Counted from the first letter of the stretch, positions 18,779-29,594 are shown. The stretch is DNA of 64,000 nt from Aquabacterium humicola (GCF_030167915.1 NZ_JARGNB010000009.1:1-64000), one strand, 5' to 3'. Translations and numbers: made by a program. Notes: generated from the sequence alone by a model not told the origin.

Positions 18779-19819
18779 TCAGGCCGGCTGGACTTCGCGG
18801 CGTTCACCGAGCCGTGCCGCCCGAGCCAGGCGCAGCACCTCGGCCACCGGCCGCTCCTTCAGGCGATGGTCGCTCAGCACCTGGCGCCAGCGGCGCGCGC
18901 CGGGACGGCCGTTCCACAGGCCGAGCACGTGGCGCATCACGTGCGGCCACGGCACGCCACGTTCGGCACGCTGACGTTCCATGTACGCGGCCATGCGGTC
19001 TTCGAGATCCTCGCGCCAGGCGTCGTCGGCCTCGGGCGCCACGCCCGGCGCGCCGAGGAAGTGCACGTCCCAGCCGGCCATCAGCGCCGGGTTGTGGTAC
19101 GCCTCGCGGCCCAGCATCACGCCGTCGATCAGCCGCAGCTCGCGCGCGACCACCGCGTTGTCATCGACGCCGCCGTTGAGCACGATCGTGAACTGCGGGA
19201 ACTCGCGCTTCAGGCGGTGCACGATCTCGTAGCGCAGCGGCGGGATCTCGCGGTTCTCCTTGGGCGACAGCCCCTGCAGCCAGGCGTTGCGCGCATGCAC
19301 GATGAACACCGTGCAACCGCCCTCGGCGACCGTGCCGACGAAGTCGCGCACGAACTCGTAGGACTCCTCGCGGTCGATGCCGATGCGGTGCTTCACCGTC
19401 ACCGGCAGGCCCGGCACCGCGTCGCGCATCGCCTTCACGCAATCGCGCACCAGCTCGCCTTCTGCCATCAGGCAGGCCCCGAAGGCGCCGCGCTGCACCC
19501 GTTCGCTCGGGCAGCCGCAGTTCAGGTTCACCTCGTCGTAGCCCCAGCGCTCGGCCAGCTTCGCGCTGGCCGCCAGGTCCGCCGGCTCGCTGCCGCCGAG
19601 CTGCAGCGCCAGCGGATGCTCCTCGGCATTGAAGTCCAGGTGCCGCGGCACGTCGCCATGCAGCAGCGCGCCGGTGGTGACCATCTCGGTGTACAGGCGC
19701 GTGCGCTGCGTGATCAGGCGGTGGAAGAAGCGGCAATGCCGGTCCGTCCAGTCCATCATCGGCGCGACGGACAGGCGCCAGGGGCTGACATCGGCTTGCG
19801 GTTCGGGGCTCGGGTTCAC
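18779..19819 (-). CDS. dusA: tRNA-dihydrouridine(20/20a) synthase
   Basis: The 346-residue FMN enzyme reduces uridine to dihydrouridine in the tRNA D-loop. It begins with the DUS signature SVAPMMDWTDRHCRFF and has the active-site cysteine in NLNCGCPSERVQ. HRIGIDREESYEFVRDF and the GR(E)AYHNP segment are typical of DusA and distinguish it from DusB/DusC. It lies 27 bp upstream of mtnP on the same strand, so it may be the first gene of that transcript. Confidence 0.92.
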   Translation of the reverse strand: MNPSPEPQADVSPWRLSVAPMMDWTDRHCRFFHRLITQRTRLYTEMVTTGALLHGDVPRHLDFNAEEHPLALQLGGSEPADLAASAKLAERWGYDEVNLNCGCPSERVQRGAFGACLMAEGELVRDCVKAMRDAVPGLPVTVKHRIGIDREESYEFVRDFVGTVAEGGCTVFIVHARNAWLQGLSPKENREIPPLRYEIVHRLKREFPQFTIVLNGGVDDNAVVARELRLIDGVMLGREAYHNPALMAGWDVHFLGAPGVAPEADDAWREDLEDRMAAYMERQRAERGVPWPHVMRHVLGLWNGRPGARRWRQVLSDHRLKERPVAEVLRLARAARLGERREVQPA

Positions 19820-19841
19820 CCCCGAATTATCCCAGCCCGCC

Positions 19842-20723
<882 letters not shown>

Positions 20724-20745
20724 CGCGGGACGCTCCCTTTACACG

Positions 20746-21576
20746 CTAGAAGCGGCTGGCCGCCTGCATCGGCGACTGGTGCGTGGTCTTGTAGAACCAG
20801 CGGCGTGCGCCGCGCAGGTCGAAACGCTCCCAGCGCGCGGGGTCCTGCGCCAGCCGGTCGGCGATGGCGTACAGCGCCAGCGGGTTCATGCCCATGCCGA
20901 TGTGGCTGGCGTGCACCTCGATGTTCTCGGTGTGCGGCTCGTCGGGATTGATGCTGCACTGCCAGGCGACGACGCCGTCGGTCTTGCTGTAGATCGACGT
21001 GGTCGGCACCGACGGCGGCACCCGCAGCTGCGAGATCAGCTCGTCGTTGTGCTCGACGCTCTGGCCGCTGACCATCTCGTAGAAGCGCCAGGCGTTGGTG
21101 GCGCGCGGGTGACCGGCGAAGGGCGAGCCCAGCGTGATGACGCAGCGTGCGCGCTCAGGGAACTCCTTGGCCAGCTCGCGCGCATAGACGCCGCCCAGGC
21201 TCCAGCCGAGCAGGCTGACGCGGCACTGGTGGCGTTCGGCCACATGGCGCAGCTGTTCGCGCAGGGCCTCGAGCACGCCGTTGCGCGGGCCGAAGTTGAA
21301 GCCCTGCTTCCACGGGTACGGCACGTAGCCGCGGTCCTCGAGAAAGGTGCGCAGCGGCGCGGTGGTGATGTCGGTGGCGCCGAGCCCGGGGAAGACCAGC
21401 ACCGGGTGGCCGTCGCCGCGCGGCAGCTGGCGCAGCCAGGGTGCGGCGGCGATCATCGCGGCCCATTCCCAGGGCGCGCGGGCTTCGAGCATCAGCAGCA
21501 GCGCACCGGGCGGCTGCAGCAGGTCCACGCCGGGCGGCGGCGGGCCGGCGGGCTTGCGTCGGCGATTCAGGGCCAT
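20746..21576 (-). CDS. Alpha/beta hydrolase, putative lipase/esterase
   Basis: The 276-residue protein is an alpha/beta hydrolase of the lipase-like type. The segment HPVLVFPGLGATD precedes the core, and the nucleophile elbow is GWSLGG with S126. LGSPFAGHPRATNAW resembles PGAP1/triacylglycerol lipase-like proteins. There is no clear signal peptide, so it is probably cytosolic. Its start lies 51 bp after the stop of the WS/DGAT gene on the same strand, suggesting a role in turnover of the storage lipid that enzyme makes; this is inference. Confidence 0.82.
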   Translation of the reverse strand: MALNRRRKPAGPPPPGVDLLQPPGALLLMLEARAPWEWAAMIAAAPWLRQLPRGDGHPVLVFPGLGATDITTAPLRTFLEDRGYVPYPWKQGFNFGPRNGVLEALREQLRHVAERHQCRVSLLGWSLGGVYARELAKEFPERARCVITLGSPFAGHPRATNAWRFYEMVSGQSVEHNDELISQLRVPPSVPTTSIYSKTDGVVAWQCSINPDEPHTENIEVHASHIGMGMNPLALYAIADRLAQDPARWERFDLRGARRWFYKTTHQSPMQAASRF

Positions 21577-21627
21577 GCGGATCGTCTAGTTCTCGCCGGG
21601 TTCCCAACCACCCGGATTCGTACGATC

Positions 21628-23349
21628 TTATCGGGGCCGCCTGGCCTTCGATGGAGCGCTTGCCCTAGGTGGCCGTGTCACACGAGCGACAGTGTCCAGC
21701 GCCGCGCGGGTGGCCGTTTTCGTCGCCGTGCGGGCGGCCGTCTGCATCGCCTGGCCGACCACGGTGCCGACAACCCCACGCGCCGCGCCCGGCAGCGCCT
21801 TCGACACCGTGTTCACCGCGTCGCTGACGACCCCGGCGAGACGCTTTCGCGCCTGGCCCAGCACCGCGCGGCCGGTCTCGGTGACGCCGGGCGGCGGGGC
21901 CGGTGCCTTCGGCGCCAGCGCGCGCAGGTCGTCGAAGGCGACCTCCATCGCATTGCCCAGCTGGCGCACGTCGGGCATCGCCTGCGCGTCGGCCATCACG
22001 CCGAAGTCCATGCGGTCCTCGTAGCTGTGCACCGTGATGTTCAGCGCGATGCCGTGCACGACGATCGACGTCGGGAAGTTCGACAGCATGCGCGCGCCGG
22101 CCATGTACAGCGGCACCGGCGGCCCCGGCACGTTGCTGATCGTGACGTTGGCCACCTGCGGGATCTTCTCGGCCAGGCGCGCCTTGCCGTACAGCGCGGT
22201 GGCGGCCTCGATCAGCCACGGCGCGCCGATCGACGGGAAGTCGGTCGGCAGGATGCTCTTCAGGCTGCCCATCGTCGTCTTCATCGCCGCGGTCGCGGAC
22301 TTCACGTGCGCCAGGCGCTTGCGCAGGTCCGAGATGTGCGTGCCCAGGCTGATCAGGCTCATCGAGGCCTGGTTGTCCGGGGTGGTGTCGCCCTTCTCGC
22401 GCAGCGAGATCGGCACCGCGGCGATCAGCGACTTGCGCGGCAGCGTGCCGCGTTGCTGGAAATAACGCCGCAAGGCAGTGGCACAGATCAGCAGCACCAT
22501 GTCGTTGAGCGTCGCGTCGTTGGCGCGGCCGATGGCCTTCAGCTCGGCCAGCGGCACCGTCACCGCGGCGAAGGCCCGGCCGGCGGTGACCGACTGGTTC
22601 AGCACGGTGCGCGGCGCCAGCGTCACGTTGGCCACCTTGGCGCCCTTCTTGCGGCCGCCGAGCAGCTGACTCTGCTGCAGCACGACGCCGGCGGCGCTGG
22701 CCAGCGTGCCGACGGTGTCAGGCAGCGCCTTGACGATGCTGGCGACCTGCATCGCCTCGTTCGCCAGCACGCCGCGCAGCATCTTGGGCACGCCGAGGCG
22801 GAACACCTTCTCGCGCTTGCTGGGCTTGATGTCGAGGTCGCGACCGGTCGGCACCAGGTCGAGGATCACCTGCCCCAGCGCGACCGCGGCCTGGCCGTCG
22901 ACCGCCGCATGGTGCAGCTGCGAGTAGAGGCCGACGCGCTTGCGGCCGTCGGCCGACGGGCCCAGCCCTTCGAGCACCCAGAACTTCCACAGCGGCCGCT
23001 TGCGGTCGAGCAGCCGCGGATGCAGCTCGCCGACCGCCGCCTCCAGCGCCGCGCGGCCGTCGCCCTGCTTCGCGCTCTTGGGCAGCTTGTATTCGACGAT
23101 GTGCTCGTTCAGGTCCGGCTCGGCGTCGACCCAGACCGGGTTCGCCAGGTTCAGCGGCGCCCACCACAGCCGCCGCCGCAGCGCCGGCGCCAGCGGCAGC
23201 CGCTCGGCCATGTGGCGGCGCAGCGCCGTGACGAACTTGCCCTTGAAGCCCGGTGGCAGCTCGAAGACGTTGAGCGCGCCGACATGCATCGGCATCTCGG
23301 GCGTTTCCAGGAACAGGAAGGAGGCGTCGAGGCCGGACAGGCGTTTCAT
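21628..23349 (-). CDS. Wax ester synthase/diacylglycerol O-acyltransferase (WS/DGAT)
   Basis: The 573-residue protein starts MKRLSGLDASFLFLE, typical of bacterial WS/DGAT enzymes. The catalytic HHxxxDG motif is H146-H147-A-A-V-D151-G152. NVPGPPVPLYMAGA in the C-terminal half is the second conserved family segment. It makes wax esters or triacylglycerol from acyl-CoA. Most family members have about 450-480 residues; here about 90 extra Ala/Thr/Arg-rich residues follow the conserved part, ending in a basic SKARRPR tail. The extension is unusual and of unknown role. Confidence 0.9.
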   Translation of the reverse strand: MKRLSGLDASFLFLETPEMPMHVGALNVFELPPGFKGKFVTALRRHMAERLPLAPALRRRLWWAPLNLANPVWVDAEPDLNEHIVEYKLPKSAKQGDGRAALEAAVGELHPRLLDRKRPLWKFWVLEGLGPSADGRKRVGLYSQLHHAAVDGQAAVALGQVILDLVPTGRDLDIKPSKREKVFRLGVPKMLRGVLANEAMQVASIVKALPDTVGTLASAAGVVLQQSQLLGGRKKGAKVANVTLAPRTVLNQSVTAGRAFAAVTVPLAELKAIGRANDATLNDMVLLICATALRRYFQQRGTLPRKSLIAAVPISLREKGDTTPDNQASMSLISLGTHISDLRKRLAHVKSATAAMKTTMGSLKSILPTDFPSIGAPWLIEAATALYGKARLAEKIPQVANVTISNVPGPPVPLYMAGARMLSNFPTSIVVHGIALNITVHSYEDRMDFGVMADAQAMPDVRQLGNAMEVAFDDLRALAPKAPAPPPGVTETGRAVLGQARKRLAGVVSDAVNTVSKALPGAARGVVGTVVGQAMQTAARTATKTATRAALDTVARVTRPPRASAPSKARRPR

Positions 23350-23396
23350 GGCCTGATGCTAGAGGGGCGCCGACGCGGCCACGGCGCGGGGGAACC

Positions 23397-23969
23397 CTAG
23401 GCGTGTTGCAGGATCGCCGCGGCTGCACGGGCCAGGTCGTCGTGCACCCCGTCGGCGAGCGCGACGTCCCGGTCCGTCGGCGGGTGGCCGCTGCGCACCA
23501 GCAGGCAGCGCCCGACACCGGCCGCGCGCCCGGCTTCGAGGTCCGAGCCCTTGTCGCCGACCACCACCGATGCGGGCAGGTCGAGGTGCAGCGCGGCCGC
23601 CGCCCGCAGCAGCATGCCGGGTGCCGGCTTGCGGCAGTCGCAGAGCCGGCGGTACTCGGCGATCGCCGCGTCCGGCAGGTGCGGGCAGCGCAGCACCGCG
23701 TCGAGCACCACGCCATGGTCCTGCAGCGCGTCGCGCATGTGGGCGGTCAGCCGCTCGTAGTCCGCCTCGCCGTAGTAGCCGCGCGCGATGCCGCTCTGGT
23801 TGGTCACGACCACCAGCTTCCAGCCGGCCGCCTGCAACTGCCGCAGGGCCTGTGGCACGCCGGGCAGGAACTCGAAGTCCTCGACGCGGTAGAGGTAGTC
23901 GCGCTCGACGTTGATCACGCCGTCGCGGTCCAGGAAGACGGCGCGCGCGCCGGGCGACGAATCAGCCAC
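23397..23969 (-). CDS. gmhB: D-glycero-beta-D-manno-heptose-1,7-bisphosphate 7-phosphatase
   Basis: The 190-residue HAD phosphatase has the nucleophile motif FLDRDGVIN (D14, D16), [11 protein letters not shown] and a zinc-loop-like CPHLPD...RRLCDCRKP segment typical of GmhB. It removes the C7 phosphate in ADP-heptose synthesis for lipopolysaccharide. It overlaps the 3' end of rfaE2 by eight bases, so the two are co-transcribed. Confidence 0.92.
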   Translation of the reverse strand: MADSSPGARAVFLDRDGVINVERDYLYRVEDFEFLPGVPQALRQLQAAGWKLVVVTNQSGIARGYYGEADYERLTAHMRDALQDHGVVLDAVLRCPHLPDAAIAEYRRLCDCRKPAPGMLLRAAAALHLDLPASVVVGDKGSDLEAGRAAGVGRCLLVRSGHPPTDRDVALADGVHDDLARAAAAILQHA

Positions 23970-24477
23970 GGCGGATGCGCTCGACCAGCCGCGTCGTCGA
24001 GTAGCCGTCGACGAACGGAAGCGCCAGCGATCGGCCGCCCCAGCGGCGCATCAGCGCGGTCTCGGGCAGCGCCTCGATGTGATAGTCGCCGCCCTTGACG
24101 TAGACGTCGGGGCGGATCGCCTCGAGCAGCTCGCAGGGCGTCGGCTCGTCGAACCAGGTGACGAAGTCGACGCAGCGCAGCGCGGCGATCACCGCCGCGC
24201 GGTCGTGTTCATCGTTCAGCGGCCGGTCCGGTCCCTTGCCGAGGCCACGCGCCGAGACGTCGCTGTTGACCGCGACGATCAGCGCGGCGCCCAGTTCCCG
24301 CGCGGCGGCCAGGTACTGCACGTGCCCGCGGTGCAGCACGTCGAACACGCCGTTGGTGAAGACCAGCGGACGCGGCCAGTCGGTGCGCGCACGCGCGCGG
24401 GCGCTGGGAATCAGTCGGAGGGAGTCGTCGGCCGGCACAATGCTGGCCCATCGCGGCGGATCAGTCCGTTGCCGCAC
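23962..24477 (-). CDS. rfaE2: D-glycero-beta-D-manno-heptose 1-phosphate adenylyltransferase
   Basis: This nucleotidyltransferase has [16 protein letters not shown] with the HxGH motif and later [13 protein letters not shown], both as in the C-terminal half of HldE. It makes ADP-glycero-manno-heptose. The kinase half is a separate gene (rfaE1) about 1.6 kb away. The start is uncertain: GTG at 24477 gives 171 residues, GTG at 24438 gives 158; both precede the conserved core. The upstream GTG lies only nine bases from the divergent gmhA start. Confidence 0.88.
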   Translation of the reverse strand: MRQRTDPPRWASIVPADDSLRLIPSARARARTDWPRPLVFTNGVFDVLHRGHVQYLAAARELGAALIVAVNSDVSARGLGKGPDRPLNDEHDRAAVIAALRCVDFVTWFDEPTPCELLEAIRPDVYVKGGDYHIEALPETALMRRWGGRSLALPFVDGYSTTRLVERIRRG

Positions 24478-24486
24478 GAGGGCGAA

Positions 24487-25053
24487 TTGAGTCTAACCTT
24501 CAGCGATCACCTGGCGGCGCACCGTGCGTTGTTCGACCGGCTCGACACGCTCGGCCCGGCCCTGCAGCGCGCGGCGGCCATCTGTGCGGACAGCCTGTCG
24601 CGCGGCGGCAAGCTGCTGTTCTGCGGCAATGGCGGCTCGGCGGCCGACAGCCAGCACCTGGCCAGCGAGTTCGTCGGCCGCTTCGTCGCCGAGCGCCGCC
24701 CGCTGCCGGCGATCGCGCTGAGCACCGACAGCTCGGCGCTGACAGCGATCGGCAACGACTACGGCTTCGACCAGGTCTTCGAGCGCCCGCTGCGCGCCCA
24801 CGGCCGGCCGGGCGACGTGGTGGTCGGCATCTCGACCTCCGGCCGCTCGCCGAACGTCCGGCGCGCGATGCAGGCGGCGCGCGAGCTCGGCCTGGCGACG
24901 GTCGGCTTCCTGGGCCATGACGGCGGCACGATCGCCGCGCTGTGCGACGTACCGCTGGTGGTGCCGGACGAGGTGACCGCGCGCATCCAGGAAGCGCACA
25001 TCTTCCTCGGCCACGTGCTGTGCGCGGAGGTCGAGGCGCTGCTGAAGCTGTAG
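24487..25053 (+). CDS. gmhA: Sedoheptulose 7-phosphate isomerase
   Basis: The 188-residue SIS-domain isomerase carries out the first step of heptose synthesis (sedoheptulose-7-P to glycero-manno-heptose-7-P). Landmarks are [30 protein letters not shown] and the late [13 protein letters not shown], which supplies catalytic residues in GmhA. The start is taken as TTG at 24487 because GAGG lies five bases upstream and the length fits the family; no ATG is available. It is the only forward-strand gene in the heptose cluster and ends seven bases from the convergent rfaD. Confidence 0.87.
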   Translation: MSLTFSDHLAAHRALFDRLDTLGPALQRAAAICADSLSRGGKLLFCGNGGSAADSQHLASEFVGRFVAERRPLPAIALSTDSSALTAIGNDYGFDQVFERPLRAHGRPGDVVVGISTSGRSPNVRRAMQAARELGLATVGFLGHDGGTIAALCDVPLVVPDEVTARIQEAHIFLGHVLCAEVEALLKL

Positions 25054-25060
25054 CGGTGGA

Positions 25061-26059
25061 TCAGGCGGCCGGCTGCGCGGCGAGCCAGTCGGCATAACGC
25101 CGGACGCCCGTGGCCACGTCGGCGAAGACGTGATCGCAGCCGGCCGCACGCAGGGCCGTGAGGTCGGCCTGCGTGAAGCACTGGTACTTGCCGACCAGCG
25201 CGGCGGGGAAGTCGATGTACTCGACCAGCCCTTCGGCGACCAGCTGCGGCAACGGCAGCGCCGGTGCACCGGCGCGGACCCGCTCGGCATTCACCACCGC
25301 GGCCGCCACGTCGTTGAAGGGCTGCGCGCGGCCGCTGCCGACGTTGAAGATCCCGCTGGCTTGCGGGTGCGCGAGGAACCACAGGTTCACCACCACCACG
25401 TCGTCGACGAAGACGAAGTCGCGCGCGTGTTCGCCCGGCCCGTAGCCGCCATAGGCATCGAACAGCCTGACGCGACCGTCGGCGCGGAACTGGTGGGCAT
25501 GGTGGAAGGCCACCGAGGCCATGCGGCCCTTGTGCTGTTCGTGCGGGCCGTAGACGTTGAAGTAGCGCAGGCCGACCACCTGGGCCGAGGCCTGCGCGAG
25601 CAGACGCCGCACCACCTGGTCGGCCAGCAGCTTGGAGTAGCCGTAGACGTTCAGCGGCCGCTCGCAGGCCGGGTCCTCGCGGAAGACCTCGCTGCCGCCG
25701 TAGACCGCGGCCGACGACGCGTAGATCAGCCGCGTGCCCTGGCGCTGGCAGGCATCGAGCAGGTCCTTGGTGCAGCGGTAGTTCAGCGCCATCATCAGGC
25801 GGCCGTCGTGCTCCATCGTGTCGGAGCAGGCGCCTTCGTGGAACACCGCGTCGACGCGTCCGAAGTCGCCGCGCGCGAAGCGGGCGTAGAACTCGTCGCG
25901 GTCGAAGTAGTCTGCAAAACGAGCGTCCCGCAGGTTGCGGAACTTCGAGCCGTCGCGCAGGTCGTCGACCGCGATGATGTGATCGATGCCGGCGTCGTTG
26001 AGCCCCAGCATCAGGCGGCTGCCGATCATGCCGGCCGCCCCGGTGACGATCACTTTCAT
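25061..26059 (-). CDS. rfaD: ADP-L-glycero-D-manno-heptose 6-epimerase
   Basis: The 332-residue short-chain dehydrogenase-type epimerase begins [16 protein letters not shown] (NAD(P)-binding GxxGxxG) and has [12 protein letters not shown], the Y-x3-K pair in [11 protein letters not shown] and [14 protein letters not shown], all characteristic of HldD/RfaD. It forms ADP-L-glycero-D-manno-heptose, the donor for inner-core lipopolysaccharide. The ATG at 26059 overlaps the rfaE1 stop by four bases; the longer frame from 26371 is rejected. Confidence 0.93.
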   Translation of the reverse strand: MKVIVTGAAGMIGSRLMLGLNDAGIDHIIAVDDLRDGSKFRNLRDARFADYFDRDEFYARFARGDFGRVDAVFHEGACSDTMEHDGRLMMALNYRCTKDLLDACQRQGTRLIYASSAAVYGGSEVFREDPACERPLNVYGYSKLLADQVVRRLLAQASAQVVGLRYFNVYGPHEQHKGRMASVAFHHAHQFRADGRVRLFDAYGGYGPGEHARDFVFVDDVVVVNLWFLAHPQASGIFNVGSGRAQPFNDVAAAVVNAERVRAGAPALPLPQLVAEGLVEYIDFPAALVGKYQCFTQADLTALRAAGCDHVFADVATGVRRYADWLAAQPAA

Positions 26060-26988
26060 TCGAACAGCTCCTCGTAGCGCACTGCCGCAGTGCCGAAGCG
26101 GCTGACGACGATGCCGGCGGCCCGGTTGGCGATCGGCACCGCGTCGCGCAGCGGCAGGCCGGCGGCCAGCATCGCGGCCAGCGTCGCGATCACCGTGTCG
26201 CCGGCGCCGGTGACGTCGAAGACCTGTCGCGCGTGCGCCGGCACGTGCAGCGTCCCGGCGGCGTCGAAGAGCGACATGCCCTCCTCCGCGCGCGTCACCA
26301 GCAGCGCCTGCAGGGCCAGTTCGGCACGCAGGCGCTGCGCGGCCGCCGCCAGCGCCGCTTCGTCGCGCCACGGGCCCATCGCCTGGGCGAGCTCGGCGCG
26401 ATTCGGCGTGATCACCGTGGCGCCGGCATAACGCGTGTAGTCGTGGCCCTTCGGGTCGACCAGCACCGGCTTGCCGGCCGCGCGGGCCAGCTCGATCATG
26501 CGGCCGATGTGTGCGAGGCCGCCCTTGCCGTAGTCGGAGAACAGCACCGCATCGTGCTGCGGCAGCACCTGTTCGAAGTTGCCGAGCAGTTGCGCCAGCA
26601 CCTCGTGCGCGGGGCGGCTCTCGAAGTCGACGCGCAGCAGCTGCTGCGAGCGGCCGACGACCCTGAGCTTGACGATGGTGCGCAGCGAGGCATCGCGGCC
26701 GAGAAGGCTGGGGATGCCGTCGCGTTCGAGCATGCGCCGCAGCGACTGCGCCGGCTCGTCGTCGCCGATCACCGTCATCAGCGTGACCCGGGCGCCGAGC
26801 TGCTTGACGTTCAGCGCGACGTTGGCCGCGCCGCCCAGGCGTTCTTCCTCGCGCTCGACCAGCACCACCGGCACCGGCGCCTCGGGCGAGATGCGATCGA
26901 CGGCGCCGAACCAGTAGCGGTCGAGCATCGCATCGCCGACGACCAGCACGCGGGCTTGTTCGAGGCGGGAACGGTCGGGACGGATCAT
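26056..26988 (-). CDS. rfaE1: D-glycero-beta-D-manno-heptose-7-phosphate kinase
   Basis: The 310-residue PfkB/ribokinase-family enzyme has [30 protein letters not shown] and the catalytic [11 protein letters not shown] near the C-terminus. It is the kinase half of HldE alone (no nucleotidyltransferase domain), which matches the separate rfaE2 gene. It phosphorylates heptose-7-phosphate at C1. It overlaps rfaD by four bases and is 61 bp downstream of the VOC gene. Confidence 0.93.
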   Translation of the reverse strand: MIRPDRSRLEQARVLVVGDAMLDRYWFGAVDRISPEAPVPVVLVEREEERLGGAANVALNVKQLGARVTLMTVIGDDEPAQSLRRMLERDGIPSLLGRDASLRTIVKLRVVGRSQQLLRVDFESRPAHEVLAQLLGNFEQVLPQHDAVLFSDYGKGGLAHIGRMIELARAAGKPVLVDPKGHDYTRYAGATVITPNRAELAQAMGPWRDEAALAAAAQRLRAELALQALLVTRAEEGMSLFDAAGTLHVPAHARQVFDVTGAGDTVIATLAAMLAAGLPLRDAVPIANRAAGIVVSRFGTAAVRYEELFE

Positions 26989-27049
26989 CGGCGGCGGTTC
27001 ATCGGCAGCGTGACGGGCGATGGCGGGCCCGGGCCCGCATTGTCATGCG

Positions 27050-27445
27050 CTAGGCGCGCGGCTGCAGCAGGTCCCAGCGGTTGCCGTGCAGGTCCTCGAA
27101 CACCGCCACGGTGCCGTAGGGTTCGGCGCGTGGCGCCTCGACGAAGCGCACGCCGTGCGCGACCATGTGCGCGTGGTCGGCGGCGAAATCATCGCTGTGC
27201 AGGAACAGCCCGACCCGGCCGCCCCACTGGCGCCCGACAGCCGCCTGCTGTTCCGTCGTGGCGGCCCGCGCCAGCAGCAGCGCGGCGCCGGGACCGGCCA
27301 CGGTGCCACGCGGACGCACGACCACCCAGCGCTTGGCCGGGCCCATCGGCGTGTCCTCGACGAGCTCGAAGCGCAGCGCGGTGGTGAAGAAGCGGATCGC
27401 CTCGTCGTAGTCGGCGACCAGCAGCGCGACGGTGGCCAGCGTCAT
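27050..27445 (-). CDS. VOC family (glyoxalase/bleomycin resistance-like) protein
   Basis: The 131-residue protein shows one vicinal-oxygen-chelate fold: VALLVADYDEAIRFFTTALRFELVED at the N-terminus and VAVFEDLHGNRWDLLQ at the C-terminus, where the metal-ligand glutamate normally lies. Such proteins include glyoxalases, dioxygenases and resistance proteins, so no reaction can be assigned. The gene overlaps the upstream glycosyltransferase by four bases, but a link to lipopolysaccharide synthesis is not evident. Confidence 0.82.
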   Translation of the reverse strand: MTLATVALLVADYDEAIRFFTTALRFELVEDTPMGPAKRWVVVRPRGTVAGPGAALLLARAATTEQQAAVGRQWGGRVGLFLHSDDFAADHAHMVAHGVRFVEAPRAEPYGTVAVFEDLHGNRWDLLQPRA

Positions 27446-28536
27446 GCCGTCGCCTCCTCGGCGCGCCGCACCCGTCGCCAGGCGGCCAGCACCTGGGCGG
27501 GCGACAGGTCCATCACCTTCGCGGCCGGGGTCGGCTCGCGCGGACCCAGCGTGATCACCCGGCCGCTGGCCGATCGAGGCTTCCAGCGGCCCCAGCCGGC
27601 CTGGCCGTAGAGCACGACGAGCGGGCAGTCCATCGCGCCGGCCACGTGGGCGGGACCGGTATCGACCGAGATCATGCCGTCCGCCCGCGCGGCCAAGGCG
27701 GCCAGGCGCTGCAGCGTCGGCTGGCGCGCGGCGATGTTGACCACCAGGCCGTGCGACGCCGGCACGGCCGCGGCATCGACGATCTCCTGCGCCAGACCTG
27801 CTTCGCGGGCCGATCCGCAGACCAGCACCGCGGCGCCCGGCAGCTCGTCGAGCACGCCGCGGATCACCGCCGCCCAGCGTTCGGCCGGCCAGTGCTTGTC
27901 ATGCGCCTCGGTGCCGAGGCGGCCGCGCTTGTGCGTCTTCTTGTGCCCGGGCTGCACCAGCACGAGCGGCCGGCCGTCGAGCCCCTGCGCGTTCAGCCAG
28001 CGTGCGGCGTCCTCGTGCCATGACGCGGGCACCACGAGCCGCGGCCGTGCCGGCACGCCGGCCTCGCGGGCCGGGCCCGGCACAGCGGGCGCATCCCGCT
28101 GCGCGATCTGCAGCCACCAGTCGGCCCAGTGGATGCCGTCGCCGGGCCAGTACTGCCAGGCGCGCACGAGGCGGCCTTCGGGGATGCCGGCGCGCGCGAG
28201 GATGCGTTCACCGTAGATGTCGGGGTCGCAGAGGTACACCGGCCCGCGGTGCGCGCGCAGCCAGCGCAGCGCGCTCCAGCGCGAGGGCGTCAGCCAGTGC
28301 GGCGAGCGGCGGCTGGCGACGAGTCGCAGCTCCGACACCGCCGGGTCGTGGCCCAGCAGCACCGGCGTCCATTCGCCGGACGACAGCAGGTGCACCGGCC
28401 GCCCATACCGCGCGGCCAGCGCGTTCAGCAGCACCGTCAGCAGCACGACGTCGCCGACGGCGGCGAAGCGCACGACCACCGGGGCATCGGGGTCCCGGGT
28501 CTGCGGGTCGTGGAGATCGGCGAGCGGCTCGGGCAT
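27442..28536 (-). CDS. Glycosyltransferase family 9 (heptosyltransferase-like)
   Basis: The 364-residue protein is a GT-B type family 9 transferase. It has an N-terminal VVRFAAVGDVVLLTVLLNALAA segment, a central VLVQPGHKK and the family signature SVDTGPAHVAGAMDCPLVVLYG in the donor domain. Family 9 enzymes add heptose from ADP-heptose to the lipopolysaccharide core. The location directly upstream of the ADP-heptose genes supports that role. Which heptose position it modifies cannot be told. Confidence 0.88.
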   Translation of the reverse strand: MPEPLADLHDPQTRDPDAPVVVRFAAVGDVVLLTVLLNALAARYGRPVHLLSSGEWTPVLLGHDPAVSELRLVASRRSPHWLTPSRWSALRWLRAHRGPVYLCDPDIYGERILARAGIPEGRLVRAWQYWPGDGIHWADWWLQIAQRDAPAVPGPAREAGVPARPRLVVPASWHEDAARWLNAQGLDGRPLVLVQPGHKKTHKRGRLGTEAHDKHWPAERWAAVIRGVLDELPGAAVLVCGSAREAGLAQEIVDAAAVPASHGLVVNIAARQPTLQRLAALAARADGMISVDTGPAHVAGAMDCPLVVLYGQAGWGRWKPRSASGRVITLGPREPTPAAKVMDLSPAQVLAAWRRVRRAEEATA

Positions 28537-28608
28537 GCCGCGCGAGCGTACCAGCCCGCGCGGCGCGGGGCGGGCTTCAGCGGGCGCCGGGACGGCCCGC
28601 GGTCCGGA

Positions 28609-29511
28609 TCAGGCGGCGGCGAGCCGGCGCTGGCGCAGGCCGAGCGCTTCGTTCGCCAGCAGCGCACCGATCACCAGCGCGCCACCGAGCAGCGTGGTCG
28701 GCCCCGGGGCTTCGCCGGCACCGACCCAGGCCAGCAGCACGCCGAAGATCACCTCCAGCAGCGCCAGCAGCGAGATCTCCGCCGCCGGCAGCACGCGGGC
28801 GAGGCGCACCGACAGCAGGCACGGGATCGCCAGCTGCACGACGCCGAGCAGGCCGAGCAGCGACAGGTCGTGCGTGGTTGCCGACAGCGGCCAGGCCAGC
28901 GGCAAGGTCACCGCGGCCGACAGCAGCGCGCCGATCAGCACCGCCGGCAACATGTCCGGCTCGTCGAAGCCCGGATCGGTCTTGTGGCGCTGGTGGATGT
29001 ACTGCAGCAGTGTCCAGTTCGTCGCGCCGGCCAGCGGCACGCCCAGCGCGACCAGGATGCCGGTCAGCGACGAACCGCCTTCGAGCGCCTGGCGGCCGAA
29101 CATCCAGGCGATGCCCAGGCCGGCGACGCCGATCGCGGCCCAGGTGCGTGTGGGCAGCCGGTGCTGCAGGAACAGGCGTGCGAACAGCGCGGTCACCAGC
29201 GGCGCGATCGACATCGTCACCAGCACCGTCGCGACGGTCGTCAGCGTGATCGCCACCATGAAGTTGGTGTACATCACCGCCCAGCACAGTCCGGAGGCCC
29301 ACAGCGGCCAGCGCGCGCGGGCGATGCCGCGCCACAGCGCGGGCCCCTGCATCACCGACAGCGCGATCACCAGCGCCAGCGCATTGAAGAGGCTGCGCCA
29401 GAACGTGACCTCGAAGCTGCGCGCCGAGTCGAGGTGGCGCGTGACCACGCCGGCGATGCTCCACATCAGCGTCACCAGCACCATCAGGCCCACCGCGCGC
29501 GAATGACTCAT
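28609..29511 (-). CDS. EamA/DMT family transporter
   Basis: The 300-residue membrane protein has about ten hydrophobic segments in two EamA halves (GLMVLVTLMWSIAGVVTRHLD at the start; LGVVQLAIPCLLSVRLARVLPAAEISLLALLEVIFG in the second half). It is not close to the DMT protein encoded at 15846 beyond family level. The substrate is unknown. It lies between typA and the glycosyltransferase gene with gaps on both sides, so it may be its own unit. Confidence 0.85.
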   Translation of the reverse strand: MSHSRAVGLMVLVTLMWSIAGVVTRHLDSARSFEVTFWRSLFNALALVIALSVMQGPALWRGIARARWPLWASGLCWAVMYTNFMVAITLTTVATVLVTMSIAPLVTALFARLFLQHRLPTRTWAAIGVAGLGIAWMFGRQALEGGSSLTGILVALGVPLAGATNWTLLQYIHQRHKTDPGFDEPDMLPAVLIGALLSAAVTLPLAWPLSATTHDLSLLGLLGVVQLAIPCLLSVRLARVLPAAEISLLALLEVIFGVLLAWVGAGEAPGPTTLLGGALVIGALLANEALGLRQRRLAAA

Positions 29512-29594
29512 GGGATCTTCAGCTCAGTGCACGAAAACCGACCATCCTAGGTGCTGGCGAGCGCCGGCACGCGTGAGATCGCCGCATCGGTCTG

